From NCBI RefSeq assembly GCF_900660515.1, contig NZ_LR214972.1:62001-126000 (forward strand): a stretch of DNA of 64,000 nucleotides, given 5' to 3'. Shown in pieces: positions 1 through 11,540 of the stretch (position 1 is the stretch's first letter; each line of letters starts with the position of its first letter). The notes under the pieces were generated by a model that was not told where the DNA came from, searched no databases, and saw only the letters and a program-made list of their open reading frames with translations. Position numbers and translations under genes: made by a program. This stretch comes from Mycoplasmopsis bovirhinis (GTDB lineage Bacteria > Bacillota_I > Bacilli_A > Mycoplasmatales > Metamycoplasmataceae).

Positions 1-1144
1 TAAATAATGAATGAGGATTTTTTTCATTTAGTTCTGGACGGTAGATTTTGTAATATACATGCTCAGGGTCTAGCTCTAGTTTTTCTGTTTTAATGAATCC
101 TTGGTTGAAGTTTTCTTGAATAGTTTTAGCTATTTGAAAAGTAACAAATGTTCCTTTTTCAAATAAGGTTTCATTATTTTTGTTTTTAATATCTTGGGCT
201 AAATATGTATTAGTAATACGATCTACTAATGAAAGTTTGTTATTTAGCATATAACGACCTGTATCAGATAAGTTATATCTGCGACGGTCAAAAAGCATTC
301 CGGCTAATAAAGATTTTTTGGCATCATGAGTATCACGATCACCTTTACGAATCGTTCTAAAGATATCTTCTTGAGCAGCTTGGGTTAGTTCTGCATCATC
401 TTCTAAATATCTTTCGATGATCTTATCTTTCTTTAATGTTTCATCTAAAAGTTCATTTGGACCAAATAACTTTCTAATTTGTTTTTCACTAAAACCAAAG
501 TAAGCTAAAAAGGTTCCAAGTTGAATGTTTTTGTTACGGTCTACTTTTACCTTAACTGGATCTAAAGTACTTGATGTAACTTTATGTGAAATTTCAAATC
601 ATGATCCTACCTTTGGTAAAATCTCTAATTTGTTAAAAAGATCATCAGATTGTTTGTTACGTACACCAACACCAAAGTATGCACCAGGGGAACGAACTAA
701 CTGACTAACAATAACTTTTTCTGACCCGTTAATAATAAAACTTCCACCAGAAGTCATATATGGGATCTCTCCTAAAAGAACACGGTCTTTAGTGATTTCC
801 CCGGTATTAATATTTTCTTTTTGAAGTTGGATGTAAACTTTAGAACTATAATTAATTCCTTTAGCTTTACATTTATTAATTTCTTCTGTTTCACTTGTTA
901 TTTTTTTAAATGGGTATTCTACCTCTACAGAATTTTTAATGTAGTCAAGTTTAACTTGACCAGTAATAATTGGATAAATATCTAATAAAACTTCATTGAT
1001 CCGTTTTCTCATAAAATTATCAAAACTATCTTTACTTGTAATTAAAATGTTTTCTAATTTTAATGATTGCTTAGTAACCGAATAGTCACGGCGTATAGTT
1101 TTTGGACCAAATTTACGAAGTTTATATTTTGGTTCAATATTCAT
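1..1144 (-). CDS. rpoB: RNA polymerase beta subunit, N-terminal part (runs off the window)
   Basis: This is the 5' end of the gene for the beta subunit of DNA-dependent RNA polymerase; the remainder lies before base 1. About 381 codons are visible. The protein opens MNIEPKYKLRKFGPKTIRRD and contains the beta-subunit lobe sequences GEIPYMTSGGSFIINGSEKV and VSQLVRSPGAYFGV, which are diagnostic. Translation must read UGA as Trp: the codon just below base 600 gives W-F-E-I. The start at 1144 has a strong ribosome site (GGGAGG on the minus strand, 1151-1156) 6 nt upstream. The gene is divergent from the lipoprotein at 1354. In bacteria rpoC normally follows rpoB, which would place it outside the window. 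Identification is certain; only the C-terminal part is unseen. Confidence 0.98.
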
Positions 1145-1353
1145 AGAAAACCTCCCTAAATATATGATTAAAATGTTAAAAAATAAAATAAAACTTTTAT
1201 AGGTATAAAAATATACTACAAAAGTAACTTAATTTTACTACAAAATTTAAAATACAGAAGCAAAAAAAATATTGATTTTAAGAACTCTAAAATTTATTAT
1301 TTTTATTAATAAAAAAAATTTTTGAAAAAGTAGAAAAAAGGTAAAATAACTTT

Positions 1354-3108
1354 ATGAAGTTTCAAACCAAAAAGTTTATTAAAAAATCTTTCTTTTTATC
1401 TTTAATTACACCCTTAGTTTTAGTTTCTTCATGCACTAATTCTAAAATTTCTAATCTTATAGAGCAAAAACCAAAAAAATCAAAGGATTCTACTAATTCT
1501 TCGTTAAAACCTCTTGCAGATGATGAACCAAAACCAGTTATTCCAGCGCCAAATAATGTAATAAAAACAAATAAAACACCTTTAAAACCAGAAGAACCAA
1601 AAGAAAATAATTCTGATAATACAAAAAAGGAAAATAATTTAAATAATGATAAAAATGATAATTCGATCAATGATAATACCAAAAAAACAAATAATAATGA
1701 TTCTATAAAAACCCAAAACCAAAGTGATAATACAAATACTACACAAGAACCAAAAAAAACGGATAAAGCTGAAAAAATAACTAAAAAAGAAGAAAATAAA
1801 GAACTTAACAAACAAAAAAATCAAAGTAAAAATGATTTAGATAATAAGGAAATAAATTTTGAAGATTTAAATAATCTTAATTTAAATATCAAAATAAAAA
1901 TTAAGCAATACCAAAGTTTTGATGCTTTATCTTTTTATCATCATATTAAAGAAAACTATAATGCTTTAATTAGCTTATTAGAAATCCCAGAGCAAATATA
2001 CTCAAAATATAATATTAGTTTAGAAAATTATGCTAATTTGAATATTAATAATGAAACTGGTGTTATTGATAATATTTTAATTAAATTCCAATTACAAAAT
2101 TCTAATGCAAATAATATTTTAAATTTTAAATTACAAGGTTTTAAAATTAAAAATATTAAACAAATTAACCCAAAAGAAAATTTTTTAATAAAACAAGAAC
2201 TTGAAACTTATAAATATATGTTACAACTTTACCCTTCATTAATAGCGTCTTTTTTAATTTGAAATAAAAATGACCAGGCTCAAGAAACTTTAAGATTAAA
2301 TCAAATTAATAATAGTAATTATAATTTTGAAGCTTTAGTTAATCAAAATGTTGGTGAATATTTTAATGATCAAAATATTGTCTTAAACCCTGCCTTACCA
2401 CATTTGTTTTTAAAAATAAATGAATCACATGAAACAAAATATGATTTTAAAATAACTGGCATTAAAGCAAATGATTTACTTGGAACTTTAGAAATACAAG
2501 TTAATATTTTTGATCGAAGTGATACAGTTCAAGAATATCCAGATTTAACAAAAACATTTAGTTTTAATAATTTTGCTTCCTTAAGTTTAAATTCAGATGA
2601 TTTTGATTTAACAATTGATAATAACACTTTTGAAACAAATATTTCAAAATATAAAAATTTTATTAAAAAAATAAAAGAAATTTACGATCAAAATAAACAT
2701 AATAAAACAAATCAAGATATTACAAGTCAAATATCTTCATTTAACTTACAAGCTTTAAAACAAAGTATCTTTAATTCTTTAGCATATTATTTTAAAAATA
2801 ATCTTTATAGTTCAAAATCAGTGAATTTATTAGTAAAAGATCTTTTTGCTTGAGAACAAAATATAGCTTTATATCCTTTTTTATCTAAATATGACCAAGA
2901 TAATTTAACAGATTTAGCTCTTAAATTAGTTTTAAATGATAATCATGATTTAGAAGTAATAATAGAAGGAAATTATAAGCTATTTCCTTTTGTTGCTGAT
3001 AGTTTTAGTGATTTAAATCACCTAACTTTTGCATCTGAATTTATAGCTAAATCATTTAGGTATAAATTAAATTTAAATAAATTAATTTTGGGTAATAATG
3101 CAAGCTAA
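1354..3108 (+). CDS. Predicted surface lipoprotein with Lys/Asn/Asp-rich linker
   Basis: The 584-residue product begins with a lipoprotein signal peptide: basic MKFQTKKFIKKS, a hydrophobic stretch, then the lipobox VSSC (Cys27). Residues about 35-165 are a low-complexity linker dominated by Lys, Asn, Asp, Glu, Thr and Pro, typical of mycoplasma surface lipoproteins. The C-terminal 400 residues look globular, with alternating polar and aromatic residues, and I do not recognise them as a known domain. Two UGA codons (2260 and 2851) are read as Trp, so this is one gene and not two fragments. No good Shine-Dalgarno is present; a -10-like TAAAAT (1342-1347) ends 6 nt before the ATG, suggesting a leaderless mRNA. 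The 3' end overlaps the methyltransferase by 11 nt, so the two are probably co-transcribed. The function is unknown. Confidence 0.85.
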
Positions 3109-3820
3109 AAATGCTTTCACAAACCAGCAAACAGTTAATAAATATGCCCAGAGCATTATAAATGTAGGATTATGGAAATCAGAAGAATTTCTAATTAATA
3201 AATATATTAAAAAAGAGGCCCAAATATTAGATTTAGGTTGTGGTTGTGGTAGAACTACATTTTGACTTTATCAACTTGGTTGAAAAAATATTATTGGTGC
3301 TGATATTTCTAAAGCCATGATAAAGAAAGCAAATGAAATTAACCAAAAGTTAAAGTTTAATTTGCAATTTTTATCTTTAGATGCTGCTAACTTAACTTTT
3401 AAAACTAATACATTTGATTTTGTATTGTTTTCATTTAACGGCTGAACTGGAATTCCTAAGAAAGAAGCACGAATTAAAGTTATGCAAGAAATTTATAGAG
3501 TTTTAAAACCAGGAGGAATTTTTATTTTTTGTGCACACGAACGAAATGAAACACAATATAATTTAAGGTATAAAATAAATTTTGCAAAGTGTCAAGAATA
3601 TAACTTTAATGAATATGGTGATTATGTTTTTTTGAATGAAGAAGGCATTTGAGACTATATGCATTTATATTCATTAAAAGAATTAAAATATTTAATTAAT
3701 AAAAATACTAACTTTCAAATTATAGAAATTTTAAATCGAGATCAAAATTTAAACGAACCAGAAGAAGTATTAAATTTTTCAGATAACACAACATTTTGGG
3801 TATTACAAAAAACAAAGTAA
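3098..3820 (+). CDS. Class I SAM-dependent methyltransferase
   Basis: The 240-residue protein has a Rossmann-type methyltransferase core. Motif I is ILDLGCGCGRTTFWL (about residues 42-56, the SAM-binding glycine-rich loop), an acidic residue follows in GADISKAMIKKA, and motif IV/post I fits TFDFVLFSFNGW. The segment YRVLKPGGIFIFCAHERNE is the usual strand after motif IV. It most resembles the broad Methyltransf_11/25 group. The substrate cannot be told from sequence. The ATG lies inside the upstream lipoprotein gene (11-nt overlap), so translation is probably coupled. A hairpin that serves both converging genes follows directly. UGA is Trp at several sites. The fold assignment is firm; the substrate is open. 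Confidence 0.9.
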
Positions 3821-3840
3821 GCGATAAAACTTACTTTGTT
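3811..3840. terminator. Bidirectional hairpin between convergent genes
   Basis: Perfect 11-bp arms AACAAAGTAAG (3811-3821) and CTTACTTTGTT (3830-3840) enclose an 8-nt loop, with A/T-rich flanks on both sides. The hairpin sits exactly between the stop of the methyltransferase (3820) and the stop of rlmH (3841), and can serve both strands. Confidence 0.75.
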
Positions 3841-4275
3841 TTATTTATGGTATGTAATATTATTTTTAATTGTAAAAGCTCTGTAAATTTGTTCAATTAA
3901 CATTATTCGAAATAATTGGTGCGGGAAAGTTAAATCTGAAAAATTAATTTTATTATTAAATTTTGATTCAATTACTCCATTTGAGCCACCAATTACAAAA
4001 GTTATATTATCTAAATTAGTAATATAACTTGAAAATTGAACTGAGTTTAATTTTTTACCTAATAATGATAAATAAATAACTAATGAATTTTTGGGTATTT
4101 TTTCTAAAATTAGTTGAGTTTCTTTTTGCTTTTTTAACTCAATATTATCTATTTTTTGTTCTTTAATTTCAATTAAATTCACTTTAGCAAAGTAGTTTAC
4201 TTTTTTTAGATACTCATCAAAAATTACTTGGTATTCTTTAGATAAAGAACCAACGGCAATAAGATTTAATTTCAT
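3841..4275 (-). CDS. rlmH: 23S rRNA (pseudouridine1915-N3)-methyltransferase RlmH
   Basis: RlmH is a SPOUT-class enzyme that methylates pseudouridine 1915 in helix 69 of 23S rRNA. The 144-residue length is close to the usual family size of about 155. The start MKLNLIAVGSLSKEY, the central VIYLSLLGKKLNS, the knot segment ITFVIGGSNGVIE and the C-terminal PHQLFRIMLIEQIYRAFTI (the LAEQlYRA element) are all family signatures. The start codon overlaps the stop of mnmG as TAATG, so the two genes form a translationally coupled operon of RNA-modification enzymes. The gene ends at the shared hairpin at 3811-3840. Confidence 0.95.
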   Translation of the reverse strand: MKLNLIAVGSLSKEYQVIFDEYLKKVNYFAKVNLIEIKEQKIDNIELKKQKETQLILEKIPKNSLVIYLSLLGKKLNSVQFSSYITNLDNITFVIGGSNGVIESKFNNKINFSDLTFPHQLFRIMLIEQIYRAFTIKNNITYHK

Positions 4276-6104
4276 TATTTTTGTTTAGTAGAAATATAAA
4301 ACATTAACATTTGAATATCAGAAGGGTTAATTCCCGAAATTCTTGAAGCTTGACCAATTGTTTTTGGATTAATAGAAAGTAATTTTTGCTTAGCTTCAGT
4401 TGCTAAATTAGTCACTAAGTTATAATTTAAATCAGCGGGAATTTTAAAATTATCAAGCTTAGCCATTTTTTGAGCTAAGGCTTCTTGTTTTTTAATATAC
4501 CCTTCTAAGCGAATGATAGTAACAAGCTCATTTTTATATTGAAAATCACCTAAAATATCTTTAGCATCAACTTCTGGACGAGCCAATATTTTAATGTATG
4601 AAACCCCATTTTCAATATGATATTTTTGAGCTAATTCACTTTTTGATGATACAAACTTTAAGCTTAATTCTTCAATTTTTTGGTTAATAATCTGGTACTT
4701 ATTTAAAACTTTTTGGTAATGTTCATATGATAATAAACCTACTTCATAACCATATTTAGCAAGTCTTAGATCAGGATTATCATTACGAAGTAATAAGCGA
4801 TATTCAGCACGCGAAGTAAGCATACGGTAAGGTTCTTTAGTACCTTTAGTTACTAAATCATCAATTAAAACACCAATATATGCATCAGATCTACTTAAAA
4901 CAAGAGGAGCTTTTTTCTCTATTAATTGCCCAGCATTAATTCCAGCGATTAATCCTTGGGCAGCAGCTTCTTCATAACCACTAGTTCCATTTATTTGCCC
5001 TGCTGTAAATAAGTTTTTAATGATTTTTGATTCTAAAGTATCTGAAATTTGCAATGGATTTAAAGCATCATATTCAATGGCATAGCCTCATTTTTGCACC
5101 TTAGCATTTTTCATTCCTGGGATTGTTTTAAGCATTTTTGCTTGAACTTCAATAGGCATTGAAGTTGATAATCCATTGACATAAATTATGCTGCCATCAG
5201 CCGTTTCTGGTTCAAAAAAGATTTGATGTCGAATTTTATCTCTAAAACGCATAACTTTGTCTTCCACACTTGGACAATACCTTGGACCAATTCCTTCAAT
5301 TAAACCTGAATACATTGAAGATTTCGAAATATTTTCTTCAATAATTTGATGAGTTAATTCATTAGTATAAGTTAAATAGCAAGAAATTTGCTCATTTAAC
5401 TTAACATTTGAACGATTTGAAAAAGTTAAATAATTATCTTCTAAATTTTCTTTTTCTACTTTTGAAAAATCAATTGAATTAGCATAGACTCTTGGCGGAG
5501 TCCCAGTTTTTAAGCGTTGTAGTTCTAAACCATGTTTTAAGAGTGATTGACTTAATTTTGGGGTCGTTTTTTGATTATCTGGGCCACTAATTGTGATATC
5601 TTTACCTCTTAAGATACGTGAATTCATGTAAGTTCCAGTGGTAATAACTGCTGTTTGCGCTTCTAAAATAATATCACTTCAAAGTTTTACTCCGTAAAAT
5701 TCTTTGTTAGACTCTTTTACTAGAATTTCTTCGACTGTGGCTTGAATTAAAGTAATATTAGGATGTTTTAATAAAGCATCTTTAATAATTTTGGAATATT
5801 TTTCTTTATCAATTTGAGCTCTTAAAGCTCGTACTGCTGGTCCTTTTGATTCATTTAACATTTTAATTTGAATCATAGCTAAATCAGAAAAGTATCCTTG
5901 CACTCCACCTAAAGCATCTATTTCCCTAGTTATGATACCTTTTGCAGGTCCTCCAATGGATGGGTTGCAAGGCATCATAGCTAAGTTATTTAAATCAAAT
6001 GAAATTAAAGCAACTTTATGATTTTTATTAGCTAATGCAAAAGCTGCCTCAACTCCAGCGTGTCCACCACCTACTACTATTGCATCAAATTTTGTTTTAA
6101 TCAT
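4275..6104 (-). CDS. mnmG: tRNA uridine-5-carboxymethylaminomethyl modification enzyme MnmG
   Basis: MnmG (GidA) is the FAD-dependent partner of MnmE; together they modify U34 of tRNAs that read two-codon boxes. The 609-residue protein has the N-terminal dinucleotide-binding motif VVGGGHAGVEAAFA (residues about 10-23), the family signature MMPCNPSIGGPAKGIITREI, the second signature QLIEKKAPLVLSRSDAYIGV preceded by NGTSGYEEAAAQGLIAGINA, and the C-terminal helical domain ending in GQASRISGINPSDIQML. Two UGA codons are Trp (5676 and 5085), which would otherwise split the gene into three pieces. Length and motifs are complete. The stop overlaps the rlmH start. Confidence 0.97.
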
Positions 6105-6136
6105 AATGATATTAATTGTATCAGATCTTAATAAGA

Positions 6137-8287
6137 TTAAAAACTTATTAATTTTCCACTAATACGTTTTTTTTCTTTATCTAAATTTGTAATAGTAGCA
6201 TTGATTATTTGTCCTGGAGCAAAAGCTTCATGTTGACTTAAGTTATTTGTTAGATTTAAATCTTTAGTAGGAATAAACAAACTTTCTTTAAGTCCAATAT
6301 ATGCAAAAATTCCAAAGTCAGTTATATTATCAATAAAACCAGTTATTTGCTCTCCTTCAGTTAAATCCTCAAAATTAGTGATGGAACTTTTTAAAATAAA
6401 ACCAGTTTTATCTCGTTTAATTGGTTGCACACTTGAACTAAGTGCTTCTAAAATTAACTTAACATCGTAATATTCAACTTGTAATTCGCTAGCTAAAACT
6501 TTAGGATCTAAATGTGTTAGATTTAAACCATTATCATTTGGAACTAAATTATATTTATCAATAATTTTATTAGCCAAATGATATAAATCAGGGTGGATAA
6601 AAGTTTTATCTAAAAAGTTATTTGAATTAAGAATTCTTAAAAAACCAATCGCTTGTTCATAAGTTTTTTGACCAATTCCTTTTACTTCTAAAACTTCAAG
6701 GCGATTTTTAAATTCACCTTTTTCCTTACGATGCTCAATAATATTTTGTGCATGTTTTGAAGAAAGACCTGAAATATAAGTCAAAATTTCTTTAGTAGCT
6801 AAATTAAGATCTACTCCTACTTTATTAACTACTTTTTGAACTTTAAAAGTTAAATAATGATCTAATTCTTTTTGATTTACATCATGTTGATATTGACCAA
6901 CTCCTATAGATTTAGGATCAATTTTTACATATTCATTTAACGGATATAAAAATTTTCTCCCAATATTTACAGCACTTCTTTCTTCAACGGATAACTCAGG
7001 GAATTCATCAATTGCAACTTGTGAAGCAGAATAAATACTCGCTCCAACTTCGGAAACAATAGTATATTTTAAATTAGTTAATTTATATTCTTTAATTAAA
7101 TCAGAAATAAATTTCTCAGTTTCTCTTGAAGCTGTTCCATTGCCAATAACTATAATATCTACATTATGTTTTTTAATTAACTCTAAAACAATTTTTTGGG
7201 ACTTTAAAATTTCTTTACGGGGCTCAGTAGGATAAATTTTAGCTACTTCTAATAAATCACCATTTTTATTTAAAACAGCAATTTTGCAACCATTTTTAAA
7301 ACCTGGATCAATTGATAATAAAGTAATATTATCAATTGCTGGTGTATTTAAAAGTTTTTCAACAGAATTAGAAAAAATTTGTATTGCACTTGTTTCGGCC
7401 TTAACAAATAATTCGCTAAAAATTTCTCGTTCCACAGAAGGTAAAATAAGTCGTTTTAATGAATCAATAATCGGATCTTTTAAATTTACTTCATTAAGTT
7501 TTTTACGATCTAAAATATATAAAATATATGAAACAAAGTGATCAAATTTGTAATCAAAAGATAACAAAACAATATTTAAATTAACTGCTCTATTAATTGC
7601 TAAAATATTATGGTTTTTTAAGTATTTAATTGGTAATTTAAAATCATAATAAAGTTTAAATTTTTCTTTTGGATCTTCTTTATTTTTCTTAGCTGTGGTT
7701 TTTAAAACTCCAAAACTATAAATACGTTTTTTTATTTCATCTTTAATTTCTGTATTTTGTGAAATTCATTGGGCAATAATGTAATTTGCTTGTTCTAAAG
7801 CGAATTCAATAGTTGGGATTTTATCATTTAAATATTTTTTAGCTTCAAACTTTGCATCAAATTTAGGATTTTTATTTTGGTAAATGCTTTGCGCAAGGGG
7901 TTCAAGTCCTAATTCAATAGCTTGTGAGGCTTTGGTTTTTTTGCCAACTTTAAAAGGTTCATATAAAGATTCTAAATCACTTTTAGTAGTTATTTGGTTA
8001 ATTTTATTTAGTAAATCATCAGTTAAAAGTTTTTTCTCACTTAAAATATTAATAATAGCTTCTTTACGTTTATTTAAACTTTCATAATATTTATATAATT
8101 TATCAATTTTATAAATTTGTTCTTCATTTAAGCCTTTAGTTAAATTTTGGCGGTACCTTGCAATAAATGGAACTGTATCTCCATTAGCAAGCATTTCTAA
8201 AACTAAATTTACTTGGTTTAGGTTTAAATTAAGTTCTAAAGCAGTTGTGTTTATTGCACTAGCTTCAATATTAATTTTTGTATTCAT
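6137..8287 (-). CDS. tex: Tex-family RNA-binding transcription accessory protein
   Basis: The 716-residue protein matches the Tex/YhgF family of nucleic-acid-binding proteins. The N-terminal Tex helical part contains VPFIARYRQNLTKGLNEEQI. The YqgF/RNase H-like core contains LLSIDPGFKNGCKIAVLNKN. The helix-hairpin-helix region contains VGVDLNLATKEILTYISGLS and VLEVKGIGQKTYEQAIGFLR. A C-terminal S1 domain (about residues 640-716) contains GEQITGFIDNITDFGIFAYI. One UGA (about 7763) is Trp. The start overlaps the end of the upstream NERD gene by 17 nt, indicating coupled translation. The exact cellular role of Tex is not settled in the literature; it binds RNA and affects transcription and growth. 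Confidence 0.93.
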
Positions 8288-8969
8288 ATTTTCTCCTTTG
8301 TTTCATTATTTTATTTCTAAAATATAGTTTTTCAGCTAAAATGGAAATTTCAAATGCTTTTAAGGTATTGTGAAATTCTTTAATGTTTATAGTTTGCTCA
8401 AGTGTGCTTGCTTCATTATAAAGTTGATTAACTTTAGATTCAATTTCATTAACTTTACAAATTATTACGTGCGCAGGAATATTGCTTATTTCTAATTTTA
8501 AATCATCAGGAAAGATAATTAATGATGCATAAGGTAATTTTTTATTAGTAGTTTTAAAAATGTTTTTAACATGACTTTCATTTTGAGTAATAGGATTTTT
8601 TACTTTTATTTTCTTATTTTTCTCGTTACTTAAATTAAGTTCATTTCCATATGAATCACCTGATAAAACTCCTTGAAAATACTTATATTCCGCACAAACT
8701 AACATTGATTTATTAAAAAAGATAGCATCAACTTCATAAAGAGTTTTATCTAGCTTATAAGCTCCTCCTGAAATAAAGTTAAAATCTGTTGCTTTTAGTA
8801 AAGTTTTAAGTTTATTATTAATTGAATCTTCAAACATAAAACCCTTTTTTTGCGCTTTAAGATTATGTACATATTTATGTAAAATAAATAAGCTAAAACT
8901 TACAATAAATCCAAGTGAAAATATTACAATTAAAATGATTGTAATAATTAAAAATTGCTGGTTTGTCAT
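8271..8969 (-). CDS. NERD-domain membrane protein
   Basis: The 232-residue product has one N-terminal transmembrane helix (residues about 7-31, rich in Ile/Leu/Phe) followed by a nuclease-related (NERD) domain. Visible NERD features are the GFMFEDSINNKL helix, the strand with acidic residue LYEVDAIFFN, and the motif LVCAEYKYFQGVLSGDSYG, which corresponds to the E-x-K active-site pattern. The usual inference is an inner-membrane protein that acts on or binds nucleic acid; no biochemical role is proven for this family. It has a strong AAGGAG ribosome site and overlaps tex by 17 nt, so the pair is an operon. Family assignment is based on motif spacing and is fairly good. Confidence 0.7.
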   Translation of the reverse strand: MTNQQFLIITIILIVIFSLGFIVSFSLFILHKYVHNLKAQKKGFMFEDSINNKLKTLLKATDFNFISGGAYKLDKTLYEVDAIFFNKSMLVCAEYKYFQGVLSGDSYGNELNLSNEKNKKIKVKNPITQNESHVKNIFKTTNKKLPYASLIIFPDDLKLEISNIPAHVIICKVNEIESKVNQLYNEASTLEQTINIKEFHNTLKAFEISILAEKLYFRNKIMKQRRKYEYKN

Positions 8970-9014
8970 AATTCTCCTTTATATTTAATAATGAAAATTA
9001 TATTATATAAGGAT

Positions 9015-9045
9015 AAAAAACATTTAGTTAGACTAAATGTTTTTT
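9015..9045 (-). terminator. Rho-independent terminator of the protease operon
   Basis: Arms AAAAAACATTTAGT (9015-9028) and ACTAAATGTTTTTT (9032-9045) form a perfect 14-bp stem with a 3-nt loop. It follows the third protease gene by 5 nt on the minus strand and ends in a T run. Confidence 0.85.
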
Positions 9046-9050
9046 ATAGA

Positions 9051-11502
9051 TTAGTTTGATTCTTGAAATTTATATTCACTTGGAACATTCTCTAACTTAA
9101 AGCCATTTTGGAATAAATAAGTATTAGCCTTATTAAGTTTTAACATTGCCTCACGATATGAATTTTGTTGGTCTTTACCAGTTCCATAAATTACATCGTA
9201 TTGTGGCAAGTTATATTATCCATATAAACCTTGGTAATTAAAGCCACTTGACCTAAGTGCAGCAGCTACACCCGTAGAAGCTGTTAAATTAGCACTATGG
9301 AAAATTGCCATTACTTTGTTTTCTTGTGTTCTTACTGATGAGCCACTAGCACCGCCACCAGGCACATAGCGACGTGGTAAATAAGCTAAGTTCATAGCAA
9401 CATATTTTTTATTATCATCACTAGAGGTATATGGACCATTTCCTGTAACTGGGTTAGAAATAAATTGATCAACAATTCCAGGTTTATTAGTAAAAGTACG
9501 ATACCCTAAGTTATATGAAAGGTTATAACCTAATTTATATAAAGTTTGAGATTTCTCATCATTAGTTGGAATTTTTTGGTACAAATCGTATGCTGCATTA
9601 GTTCATAAACTATAAGTATATAAAGCTGATGAGAGCAAACGTTCATCTTGATAATTATCTAAAAAGAAATCTAAAAATCCTTGAGATTGAGTTTGTGGGA
9701 AACCAAGAATATATAAATTATCATAATTGTCTAAAATATTTTGGTAATTATCAGTTGCTAAAGGTCAATCAATTTTTTCATAATTTGCTAAATAATCATA
9801 ATTAGCAAATGAAACTTTTTTCTTATTAGGTAAATTAGCATAGTTATTAGTTAAAGCTATAATTTGCTCTTCAGTATAATCTGTTTTTGAAAAATCTACC
9901 TCGAAAATTGCAATGTCAATATATTCTTTTAAGTCATTTGATTTATCAGCTAAAAATGTGTTTGGGTCTTGTTTTAAATAATCACGACCATCAAAAATAC
10001 GAGTTAAAGCATTTTTATTATTATTTGAAAAGTTGTAAGTTTTAAATTTATCTTCAAAGTGAATTGTTTGCAATTTTTGGTATAAAGATGGGGTATTTTT
10101 ATCTAAAACTGTTAGTTGGAAACTATCAAAATTATCTTTGTTGATTCCATCAATAACATGTAAGTTAGTAGCAAAATACCATTTTTTAGGATATGAACCA
10201 TCATTAGTTAATTCATAATCCATCACCCAGGCAGTACCTGCATTAGGACTAAAAGTATTAGCATAATTAGCTAATTTATAAAAATCATCTTCTTCTTTAA
10301 TTTTGCTAATTAATTTATCTTTAACTGATTGCTTTAATTCAGTGCTTGCATTAACTCGAGCAATAATTTTAGCTTGGTGATTTGAAGTATATTCTTTATA
10401 TTTTTCAACAGCATGTTGGTAACCATTTTCTTGCACAAGTAAATTGAAAGCTTGTTCAATTAATTGGGTAACTACACCTTGTTGATCTTTATGACGTTTG
10501 TAAACTCCTAACATTCTTTCTTTTTCTGATTCGTTAGTTACCATCCTTAAAAATACACTTACATCAGCATCATTTTGTAACATTTGGGTAGCAACTTCTC
10601 GTTGTCTAGGGTCACTTGAAATAGTTCAATTACTAATTTTAAATTGATATGATTGCAATGAAATATTTGAATAAGTTTCATTGGTAATAGTTCTTGCTAA
10701 ACCTTTATTTAAATGAGCTTCCTTTGCATGTGAATCAACTCAAGAAGAACCTTTACCAGTTTCTTCTAATTTTAAATCTAAACCTAAAAATTTCCCTGAT
10801 TTATCATAAGTTGGGATTGTCATTCCCGTACGGTTTGAACGATCATAATTAGGTAAGTTTAATTCTTTAGCTTTATTATTAAATTGCTCTTTTTGGGAAT
10901 CAGAAATATTAGTATCACGAAGAGTAGTGTTAGCTTCAAGACCTCGGTCATATTCCAAAACATCTTTTTCATAGCGCTCTTGTTGCGAAGCATTTAAATA
11001 TCTACTTCATTCACTATCAGATTTTTTTGGGGTTTGAATAATGTAACGATCTTGTTTAAAATCACTTAGTTTATATTTAATTGTATCATTGATATTATCT
11101 TTATACATAAAAATAATATCAACACTGTTTTCATAATCATTAGCAACAGTATTTAAAACTTTTAAGTTTGTATTACCATCTTTTAAGTTAATTTTAATTT
11201 CACCAGTTAGAACTTTGGAAGCAAAATCTTTTTTATTGTAATTTTGTTTATAGTTTTCTGGATCAACTAGTGCACCTTCTACTTTAAATAAAGTATCAAA
11301 GTCTTTGCCTTTAATTGTTTTTGAAAATAGCTCAAAAGTTAAATCTTGGCTTGTGGTGCTATTTTGATTGCTATTATTAAGATCATTTTCTGGTACTTTT
11401 GGCTTAGATTCTTGCTCTGATTGTTTTGCACAAGATAAGGTTAAAGTTGTTAAACCAACAAAATTTAATGATAAAAAAAAGCAGCTTATATTTCTTTTTC
11501 AT
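9051..11502 (-). pseudogene. MIP-type DUF31 serine protease lipoprotein, out of frame at a T8 tract and with a late nonsense codon
   Basis: This gene is a close paralogue of the protease at 11541-14042. From the ATG at 11502, which has a GGAGGA ribosome site, translation reads MKKKYKLL and then enters a run of eight T (A8 at 11473-11480 on the plus strand). With T8 the frame ends after about 32 codons. With T7 it would read on as a lipoprotein signal peptide with lipobox TLSC, and the remaining 700-plus codons are open. The protease core keeps its catalytic elements: His in WYFATNLHVIDG, Asp in YIDIAIFEVDF and Ser in GGGASGSSV. A second lesion is TAA at 9216-9218 where the paralogue has TCA (Ser); 55 further homologous codons follow to TAA at 9051. 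It may be phase-OFF or decaying. Confidence 0.85.
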
Positions 11503-11540
11503 AATTCCTCCTTTTGTAATTAGTTTAATTTGACAGTTTA

